A DNA stretch of 10,834 nt from Candidatus Kuenenbacteria bacterium GW2011_GWA2_42_15 (GTDB taxonomy: Bacteria; Patescibacteriota; Patescibacteriia; UBA2196; GWA2-42-15). Shown in pieces: positions 1 to 4,268 of the stretch (positions are counted from its first letter, which is position 1; each line of letters begins with the position of its first letter). Below the pieces are notes generated by a model. The model saw only the letters and a list, made by a program, of their open reading frames with translations. It made no database searches and had not been told where the DNA came from. The position numbers and the translations under genes are program-made. The stretch spans positions 1-10,834 of the forward strand of contig LCCW01000038.1 of assembly GCA_000998185.1 (NCBI GenBank), in the 5' to 3' direction.

Positions 1-90
1 GTCAAGAAAGAATATGTTAATAATCCTGAAGATTGGCGCTGGTCAAGTGTCAGCAAAATACCAACCAAAATTATGATAGCAAATCTTTAG
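1..90 (+). CDS. C-terminal end of a REP-associated / IS200-like (Y1) transposase, partial
   Basis: Frame 1 is open from the window edge to TAG at 88-90 and encodes 29 residues that include EYVNNPEDWRWSS. NPEDWxWSS is typical of the C-terminal tail of REP-associated tyrosine transposases (RAYTs) and IS200-like Y1 transposases, which cut single-stranded DNA at palindromic ends. The catalytic HUH and Tyr motifs would lie upstream of the window and cannot be checked. The last base of the stop codon is the first base of a perfect REP-like palindrome, which is the expected position of such an element relative to its transposase. The family assignment rests on one short motif plus this context. Confidence 0.6.
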   Translation, partial: VKKEYVNNPEDWRWSSVSKIPTKIMIANL

Positions 91-173
91 GTTCAACCCA
101 GAGGGTTGAACCAACGGAAGGGATCAAAATAACAAATTTTTAGGTTCAACCCAGAGGGCTTGAACCAACGGAA
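86..173 (+). repeat. Two REP-like palindromic repeats
   Basis: Copy 1 (86-119) has a perfect 10-bp stem, GGTTCAACCC (90-99) with GGGTTGAACC (103-112), around the loop AGA. Copy 2 (139-173) is the same except for one extra C at 159, which bulges the right arm. Both copies are preceded by TTTA and followed by AACGGAA. They directly follow the transposase remnant, so they are probably its REP-type substrates. Confidence 0.75.
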
Positions 174-182
174 AACTGTCAA

Positions 183-764
183 ATGTCAACCATTAAATAT
201 CAAAAAAATAAACCAGGCTTTACCATTACCGAACTAGTCGTTGCCGCCGGCATTATCGCTATGATTTCCGTTATGGTTGTGGTCAACTTTCGCGGCGCCA
301 ACCAAAAAGCCGCTCTTGATAATGAGGCTGAAAGATTGAGCACTATTTTGCGCCAGGCCAACATCAATTCTTTGATTGGTCTAACTGTTGCCGGCGCTCG
401 TCCGGTCGGTGGTTTTGGCCTTCATTTAGTGACCTGTGCCACTGATTGTTTTTATTGGCTTTTTGCCGACGGAGACAGCGATCATCTCTATAATGACATT
501 AATCCGGACGAGGATGATACGCTTATTCAGAGATTCGGGACATTGGACGACAATGTTTATATCAATCAGATTATTTTGCCGCTACCGGTTGGACAGCCCC
601 AGCCGGCCAGTCTTGATTTGGTTTTTTTGCCACCGCAAGGTTTGGTATTCATAAACGGCGCCACTACTTATTCGGAGGCCCAGATTACCCTTGGTTTTAA
701 AAATACTAGCTATACCAAGGTTATTACTTTGGACAGCAAATCCGGCCGCATCAACATTGAATAA
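183..764 (+). CDS. Type IV pilin-like minor pseudopilin, FimU/GspH-type
   Basis: The 193-residue product has a class III signal: a basic leader of 12 residues ending in KPG, then FTITE with the invariant Glu5 (E17), and a hydrophobic helix to about residue 35. A prepilin peptidase would cut after G12 and the helix would anchor the protein before assembly into a pilus or secretion pseudopilus. The rest looks like a GspH/FimT-type beta domain. It contains a Cys pair (C85, C89) and a very acidic loop at 96-112 (DGDSD...NPDEDD) that could bind a cation. It is the first of four same-strand genes in the H-I-J-K order of minor pseudopilins. The ATG has no clear Shine-Dalgarno sequence. The pilin class is firm; the FimU/GspH subtype is inferred from order and acidic loop. 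Confidence 0.82.
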   Translation: MSTIKYQKNKPGFTITELVVAAGIIAMISVMVVVNFRGANQKAALDNEAERLSTILRQANINSLIGLTVAGARPVGGFGLHLVTCATDCFYWLFADGDSDHLYNDINPDEDDTLIQRFGTLDDNVYINQIILPLPVGQPQPASLDLVFLPPQGLVFINGATTYSEAQITLGFKNTSYTKVITLDSKSGRINIE

Positions 765-769
765 TTTTT

Positions 770-1342
770 ATGTTTTATCTGACAAAAAATAAAACCGGAC
801 TGACCCTACTTGAAACCACCATCGCCCTGGGAATTTTAATGATTGGCATTTTGGCCAGTATTACCCTAATGTTATCTTCTTTTAACTACATCCAAGCGAC
901 TGAAGACGAAATAGTGGTGGTCAATCTCGCCCGCGAAGGTTTGGAAATAATGCGCTCTGTCAGAAACAACAACAGCAATCCGCCGGTCGGCCAAACTAAA
1001 ATTGACATTTTCAGCGGCAGTTATGACAATCAAAGTTATGTTATTGACAGCAGCGTCAATGCCACTCTAAGCCCCGGCAATTATCTTTTCGGCGTGACCA
1101 ACATCAGTCAATGCAGCGGCGGGACCAACACCGCTTGCACTCTTTACCTGACTCCCGCCGGTCGCTATACTCATGACCCAACCGGTAATGAGCGCACCTC
1201 CTTTAGCCGTCTTATTATCATCGCGCCATCGCCTGATTATTCCTACGAAAAAATTATTACCTCCACGGTCAGCTGGCAGACAAAAAACAAAATTAGCACT
1301 TTTTCTTTGGAAACCAGACTCACTGATTGGCAAACCCAATAA
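770..1342 (+). CDS. Minor pseudopilin, PilV/GspI-type
   Basis: The 190-residue product has a 10-residue leader ending TG, then LTLLE with Glu5 at E15, and the helix TIALGILMIGILASITLML. The LTLLETTIALGIL start is typical of PilV/GspI proteins, which form part of the minor pilin tip complex that primes pilus or pseudopilus assembly in the inner membrane. One Cys pair (C115, C123) lies in the soluble domain. The gene begins 5 nt after the preceding stop, inside the string TAATTTTTATG that recurs before the next gene. No Shine-Dalgarno sequence is visible, so translational coupling is likely. PilV is often variable outside the helix, so the exact partner role is inferred from gene order. Confidence 0.82.
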   Translation: MFYLTKNKTGLTLLETTIALGILMIGILASITLMLSSFNYIQATEDEIVVVNLAREGLEIMRSVRNNNSNPPVGQTKIDIFSGSYDNQSYVIDSSVNATLSPGNYLFGVTNISQCSGGTNTACTLYLTPAGRYTHDPTGNERTSFSRLIIIAPSPDYSYEKIITSTVSWQTKNKISTFSLETRLTDWQTQ

Positions 1343-1347
1343 TTTTT

Positions 1348-1911
1348 ATGCGGCGCCGTCCATCCAAAAACCAAACAGGCTTTACCTTGCTTGAGATGAC
1401 TATCGCTCTGGGTATTTTTGTGATTCTTTTCACTTCCACTCTGGGTATTTACACCTATTCTATCAAGGCTGAACAGCGCACCATCCAAATCTCCAAATTA
1501 CAAAAAGAAGCCCAGTTTATTATGGAAATAATCGCCAAAAAAATCAGAAGCGGCAAGCTTGATTATGCTTTCTATGTTACCCCTATCAATCCAGCCGGCG
1601 TATCAACCCTGGCGCTTTTGGATTCAAGCGGTAACCCAACCGTTTTTAAATTTGAAAGTCAAAATATAAAAGTCTGCACAACCAGTTGCGCTCTTGGCAG
1701 CAATTTTTTTGACATCCCGCCGGCTGATGTGGTCGTTGCCAGTCTGAAATTTTTTATTGAACCCGTCGCCAATCCTTTTACCACTATCAATGAACCGCCC
1801 ACTGAATTTCCCAAAGTTACCATTGTCATTGACCTGGAAAATACCCGTTATGGACACACTCGCCATTTGGTTGTCCAACAGACTGTTCCGCAACGGCTGG
1901 CCGGCTTTTAA
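1348..1911 (+). CDS. Minor pseudopilin, PilW/GspJ-type
   Basis: The 187-residue product carries a leader with three arginines, cleavage after G11, FTLLE with Glu5 at E16, and a hydrophobic helix to about residue 35. A long alpha-helical spine follows (RTIQISKLQKEAQFIMEII), then a beta-rich domain with a CTTSC pair (C110, C114). This layout fits GspJ/PilW, which packs with the I and K subunits in the tip complex. I chose ATG 1348 over the longer TTG start at 1327. It keeps the same TAATTTTTATG junction as the gene before and gives a normal short basic leader; the TTG start would overlap the previous gene. Confidence 0.82.
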   Translation: MRRRPSKNQTGFTLLEMTIALGIFVILFTSTLGIYTYSIKAEQRTIQISKLQKEAQFIMEIIAKKIRSGKLDYAFYVTPINPAGVSTLALLDSSGNPTVFKFESQNIKVCTTSCALGSNFFDIPPADVVVASLKFFIEPVANPFTTINEPPTEFPKVTIVIDLENTRYGHTRHLVVQQTVPQRLAGF

Positions 1912-1922
1912 TCAAATGTTTT

Positions 1923-2777
1923 ATGCGTCATTATCTTAGCCAAATCAGCAAACGACAAGAAGGCATAGCGCTAGTGCTTTCGGTGCTTGTTTTATCCAAT
2001 CTTTTGATGATTACTTTCATCGTTACGGATGTTATTTTGCGTATTGGCAAAACCAGCCGCGAAATAGGCGAGTCCGAAGCCGCCTATTTCGCGGCTGAAA
2101 CAGCCATTGAGCAGGCTGTTTATAAAATAGAAAAAGAACGCGACGGCAGTGAGATTGGCACCGCGGTTCCTCCGGATATCGGTTTTTTGAATGATTTCAA
2201 AGCCACCTGGCGACGATATTTGTCGCCAATCAACACCACGCCGATTATCTGCGTTGATGATAATAATGTCAGCTATATTTATACAACCGTGGCTGATGTT
2301 TCCGATCCGCTCAAGGGCGGCAATAAGAGCTGTCTTTACACGGCGACCGCTGGCAACATTACCAAAGGTAATCCCTTGAAAGTAAAATTACGCGGCACCA
2401 AGTCTTTTGAAATAAATTTTAATGTTGCCGTGCCGGCCAGCCTTAATTTTTATCCGCCGTCAATTGACATTGATTGGCCTAATAGCACCCCTGGCCGCGT
2501 TATTGTTTTGTCCGCCGCAGGCCAGGAGTCCGTTGACACCATGACCTCCCCGAGTATTTTAAAGGTTCCGTCTTCCGGCCAGTTTGGCGCTACGCCCAAC
2601 TACCGCGTCCGCGTTCTCAATAACGGTTTTAGCGATGTCACCTATGACATCGGGCCCCATAACAGCAGCCCGGGCAATATTATGCCGGTGGGCATTGAAA
2701 TTGTCGGTAAGGGCTATTTCAATAATCAGAAAGAAAGGATTATCGTGGTTGATAAAAAAAGTTGGAAAATATATTAA
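1923..2777 (+). CDS. PilX/GspK-type minor pseudopilin
   Basis: The 284-residue product starts with a basic leader ending QEG (G14), then the helix IALVLSVLVLSNLLMITFIV and the segment GESEAAYFAAETAIEQAVYKIE. The ExEAAYFAAEtAiEqA pattern is typical of PilX N-terminal and GspK-like proteins. Position 5 of the mature protein is Leu, not Glu. That is the known feature of GspK-type subunits, which cap the tip and need no Glu5 to register with a subunit above. It is the largest of the four pseudopilins, as GspK is in type II systems. Cysteines C110 and C137 form the only pair. The gene follows the previous one by 11 nt and ends the cassette; the next gene is convergent. Confidence 0.75.
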   Translation: MRHYLSQISKRQEGIALVLSVLVLSNLLMITFIVTDVILRIGKTSREIGESEAAYFAAETAIEQAVYKIEKERDGSEIGTAVPPDIGFLNDFKATWRRYLSPINTTPIICVDDNNVSYIYTTVADVSDPLKGGNKSCLYTATAGNITKGNPLKVKLRGTKSFEINFNVAVPASLNFYPPSIDIDWPNSTPGRVIVLSAAGQESVDTMTSPSILKVPSSGQFGATPNYRVRVLNNGFSDVTYDIGPHNSSPGNIMPVGIEIVGKGYFNNQKERIIVVDKKSWKIY

Positions 2778-2870
2778 AAGCAGTAAGCAAGATAAGCAAT
2801 AAGCGAGTTAAGCAAAGTAGTTAGAAGTTAAGTCATTGAAAATTCATTGGAAATTAAAATTGAAAATTTA
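2778..2870. other. AT-rich spacer with degenerate TAAGCAA repeats
   Basis: After the last pilin gene the sequence holds several imperfect copies of TAAGCAA/TAAGCGA (2786-2815) and then ATTGAAAATT-like repeats. One 12-mer, TCATTGAAAATT (2833-2844), recurs exactly at 5693-5704 before dnaG. No coding potential is visible. Confidence 0.4.
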
Positions 2871-2900
2871 TAAAGGCGACATTCCGGAATGTCGCCTTTA
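2871..2900. terminator. Bidirectional palindromic terminator
   Basis: A perfect 30-bp palindrome with arms AAAGGCGACATTCC and GGAATGTCGCCTTT lies between the convergent pilX-like gene and the - strand gene ending at 2933. The A- and T-rich flanks can serve as U tracts in both directions, though they are short. A second inverted repeat (ATAAAATTTT 2909-2918 / AAAATTTTAT 2927-2936) overlaps the stop codon of the - strand gene. Confidence 0.65.
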
Positions 2901-2932
2901 TTGCTTTCATAAAATTTTTGCTCCACAAAATT

Positions 2933-3436
2933 TTATTTGACCGTGACTTCCACTCTTTTGGCCGTAAATTCGTCCTTGCCTTTAACATTTTTATAATCAA
3001 TGACGGTTATTTCCTGACCGACTTTTAGGTCGTTAAAACCAATCGTCGTGGTCTGATAAAAATCTCCCGAAGCGCCAGGCTTGATTTTATTAACATCCAC
3101 CTCTTTATTCTGTTTAATAAAAACAGTTTCTCCGTTTGTTAGGACCGTGATCGTTTTGTCTTCCTTCAGATAATTCTTGTCAGCCGCAGCCAAAATTTCC
3201 AATTTATTTTCCCCGATTGATTTTATCGTGCCAAGATAAGAATAGAAAATTGTTGGCAAGCCGTCAGGGCTTACAGTTTCAAGGTTTTTGGTTTCGTTTT
3301 CCGTTCTAGTCTGAAAAGTGTTTTTCAGGTTATACGCAATGACACCCATTAGGACTATCACCATTGCGGCGATAATGATGGTGGTTGTTTTTTTGTAATT
3401 GTTTTTTTTCGGCGGTTGAGGCACTATGTTTTCCAT
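2933..3436 (-). CDS. Membrane-anchored protein of unknown function
   Basis: The 167-residue product has a short Pro/Lys-rich N-terminus, one hydrophobic segment at about 17-35 (TTTIIIAAMVIVLMGVIAYN) and an extracytoplasmic domain. That domain contains LGTIKSIGENKLEILA and KVGQEITVIDYKN, which suggest a small beta-barrel of the DUF5666-like type, in which a metal-binding or nucleic-acid-like fold is used outside the cell. This is only a resemblance. The positive residues before the helix predict N-in, C-out topology. The gene is monocistronic, with its own extended -10 promoter upstream and a palindromic terminator downstream. I do not recognise a specific function. Confidence 0.75.
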   Translation of the reverse strand: MENIVPQPPKKNNYKKTTTIIIAAMVIVLMGVIAYNLKNTFQTRTENETKNLETVSPDGLPTIFYSYLGTIKSIGENKLEILAAADKNYLKEDKTITVLTNGETVFIKQNKEVDVNKIKPGASGDFYQTTTIGFNDLKVGQEITVIDYKNVKGKDEFTAKRVEVTVK

Positions 3437-3467
3437 ATGTTTTTTTAATTAACTTAATAGTGTTTTT

Positions 3468-3496
3468 ATTATACCACATTTATTAACAAATAAAAA
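3468..3496 (-). promoter_or_regulatory. Sigma70 extended -10 promoter
   Basis: Read on the - strand, TGGTATAAT (perfect TATAAT at 3468-3473 with a TGn extension) lies about 30 bp before the ATG at 3436. The -35 region is a weak T-rich stretch at 3491-3496. It follows the terminator of the zinc-finger gene, so the membrane protein is transcribed separately. Confidence 0.65.
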
Positions 3497-3659
3497 ACTG
3501 CCAACAAAGATAGCGTCGGCAGTCAACTCCATGAAACACTAACCGTTCCTCCTTTGGTTTGCGGTTAGGGCAACGACTCTTCAGGTGATCCTGAAGTTTT
3601 TTTACATTTGCATTCGCCCCGCATCCGTTGGGACACGAGACTCGGGTTTGTTTACCCAA
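3483..3659 (-). CDS. TRAF-type zinc-finger microprotein (58 codons)
   Basis: A - strand reading frame starts at TTG 3657-3659, 5 nt after a strong Shine-Dalgarno sequence (AAAGGAGG), and ends at TAA 3483-3485. The product contains VSCPNGCGANANVKKLQDHL followed by KSRCPNR. C9, C13, H25 and C30 give C-x3-C-x11-H-x4-C, a good match to the TRAF-type zinc-finger spacing, with the usual CPnxCG and L..HL...C context. A TTGACT/TATAAA promoter lies upstream. Oddly, an intrinsic terminator for this strand (3492-3523) overlaps the last 13 codons and the stop, so the natural C-terminus may be earlier, or a frameshift may have lengthened the frame. The zinc-finger part is convincing; the tail (CRRYLCWQFFIC) is not. 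Its role, perhaps nucleic acid or protein binding, is unknown. Confidence 0.65.
   Translation of the reverse strand: MGKQTRVSCPNGCGANANVKKLQDHLKSRCPNRKPKEERLVFHGVDCRRYLCWQFFIC
3492..3523 (-). terminator. Intrinsic terminator, - strand
   Basis: On the - strand, ACTGCCGAC (3523-3515) pairs with GTTGGCAGT (3505-3497) around a 9-nt loop and is followed by six T (3497-3492). One pair is G-U in this orientation but would be A-C on the + strand, so the structure belongs to the - strand. It lies inside the 3' end of the zinc-finger frame and before the next promoter. Confidence 0.7.
3579..3603 (+). terminator. Terminator-like hairpin, + strand
   Basis: CTTCAGG (3579-3585), loop TGAT and CCTGAAG (3590-3596) are followed by seven T. 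This looks like a complete + strand intrinsic terminator but lies antisense inside the zinc-finger gene. It could stop + strand transcription toward the tRNA-Ser promoter region, or it may only reflect the codons for KKLQDHLK. Confidence 0.4.
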
Positions 3660-3687
3660 AAAAGCCTCCTTTCCTATTTGTTTATAT

Positions 3688-3715
3688 TTTATACAAACTA
3701 AATCAATTTAGTCAA
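3688..3715 (-). promoter_or_regulatory. Sigma70 promoter of the zinc-finger gene
   Basis: On the - strand, TTGACT (-35, 3715-3710) is followed after 16 bp by TATAAA (-10, 3693-3688). The zinc-finger start codon lies about 30 bp further on. The -35 box is only 8 bp from the -35 box of the opposing + strand promoter. Confidence 0.6.
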
Positions 3716-3723
3716 ATCTCATT

Positions 3724-3752
3724 TTGACTAACTCCCTTAAATTAGCTACACT
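3724..3752 (+). promoter_or_regulatory. Sigma70 promoter facing the tRNA-Ser locus
   Basis: TTGACT (3724-3729), a 17-bp spacer and TACACT (3747-3752) make a good promoter. The first tRNA-Ser half starts at 3808, about 50 bp downstream. I infer that it originally drove tRNA-Ser and now reads through the GIY-YIG insert to reach the intact gene. Confidence 0.6.
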
Positions 3753-3802
3753 AGAGATGATAATCAAGGGCTAAAAATTTCAAAAATTCCAGTATTCTGT
3801 TC

Positions 3803-3842
3803 AGCGCGGAGAGATCGCATAGCGGTCTAGTGCGCACGCTTG
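3803..3842 (+). repeat. Duplicated 5' half of tRNA-Ser (attachment-site-like repeat)
   Basis: These 40 bases are identical to 4149-4188. They comprise 5 bp of leader plus acceptor strand, D arm, anticodon stem and loop up to the first anticodon base (G34). After 3842 the sequences diverge. Weaker similarity continues upstream (TATTCT at 3793 and 4139). There is no 3' half here, so this copy cannot make a tRNA. Together with the intact copy it brackets the GIY-YIG gene. Confidence 0.9.
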
Positions 3843-3872
3843 TCACCCTGCGGGTGATCCCCCGAAGGGGGA
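3843..3872 (+). repeat. Two tandem 6-bp hairpins with 3-nt loops
   Basis: TCACCC-TGC-GGGTGA (3843-3857) is followed directly by TCCCCC-GAA-GGGGGA (3858-3872). They begin exactly where the tRNA half-repeat ends. The right arm of the second hairpin contains the GGGGGAG that serves as Shine-Dalgarno sequence for the nuclease gene, so folding could limit its translation. Confidence 0.8.
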
Positions 3873-3881
3873 GAAAGCTTT

Positions 3882-4130
3882 ATGTTTTATACCTATCTGC
3901 TAAAAAGCCAAAAACATAACTGGCATTATATTGGTTCAACCACCGACTTAAGGGAGAGGCTTTTGACGCACAACGCCGGTAAAGTCAAATCAACCAAAGC
4001 TTATAAACCATTTTACTTAATTTATTATGAAGCTTACCCAACATATTCGCTAGCCAGAAAAAGAGAGCTTGAATTTAAAAAGAATAGTCAACAAAAGGAA
4101 ATATTGTTTTTTAGGTTGGGAATTAAATAA
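3882..4130 (+). CDS. Small GIY-YIG family endonuclease
   Basis: The 82-residue product is a single GIY-YIG nuclease domain. It has the YTYLL strand (Y5 for the GIY tyrosine), HYIGST (Y16-G18), TDLRERLLTHN with the probable catalytic Arg R26, and ARKRELEFKK carrying the metal-binding Glu. Length and layout match stand-alone YhbQ/UvrC-N-like proteins common in CPR genomes. There is no separate DNA-binding domain as in I-TevI. AGGGGGAG lies 8 nt before the ATG. The gene sits between a half and a whole copy of tRNA-Ser, which suggests it is the cargo or the agent of an insertion at the anticodon loop. Nuclease family is firm; a homing role is inference. Confidence 0.85.
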   Translation: MFYTYLLKSQKHNWHYIGSTTDLRERLLTHNAGKVKSTKAYKPFYLIYYEAYPTYSLARKRELEFKKNSQQKEILFFRLGIK

Positions 4131-4153
4131 TCTTTGGATATTCTATCTAGCGC

Positions 4154-4238
4154 GGAGAGATCGCATAGCGGTCTAGTGCGCACGCTTGGAAAGCGTGTGT
4201 GCCGAAAGGCACCGAGGGTTCAAATCCCTCTCTCTCCG
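4154..4238 (+). tRNA. tRNA-Ser(GGA)
   Basis: Acceptor GGAGAGA (4154-4160) pairs with TCTCTCC (4231-4237). The D arm is GCA/TGC and the anticodon stem is CACGC/GCGTG around TTGGAAA, with anticodon GGA at 4188-4190 (reads UCC/UCU). There is a long class II variable arm (GTGCC-GAAA-GGCAC) and a T arm GAGGG-TTCAAAT-CCCTC. The discriminator base is G4238, as usual for Ser. CCA is not fully encoded (CCC follows). The 5' half is the product of the duplication with 3803-3842. The murB reading frame begins at or just after the 3' end. Confidence 0.95.
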
Positions 4239-4268
4239 CCCTGGATACCCCTGAAAAATCTGACCACC

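Larger units (their letters stand above)
3803..4148 (+). mobile_element. 346-bp GIY-YIG element inserted at tRNA-Ser
   Basis: The unit consists of one tRNA half-repeat, two tandem hairpins, one nuclease gene and a short tail up to the second repeat. Deleting one repeat and the insert would restore a single promoter-tRNA-Ser arrangement. The lack of an integrase and the presence of a GIY-YIG nuclease suggest a minimal homing-type element, or a remnant of a larger element. Mobility is inferred from this architecture. Confidence 0.55.

Noticed and set aside
1327..1347. TTG start for the PilW-like gene
   Set aside because: It would overlap the previous gene and lengthen the leader. ATG 1348 sits in the same TAATTTTTATG junction as its neighbour.
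3483..3659. Riboswitch or structured small RNA in the hairpin-rich 3483-3659 region
   Set aside because: I could not match it to any riboswitch class I know. The Shine-Dalgarno sequence and zinc-finger codons explain the stretch better, although the terminator overlap keeps some doubt.
4134..4268. Extended murB start at TTG 4134
   Set aside because: The extra 45 codons read straight through tRNA-Ser, and residues before about 4245 bear no resemblance to MurB.
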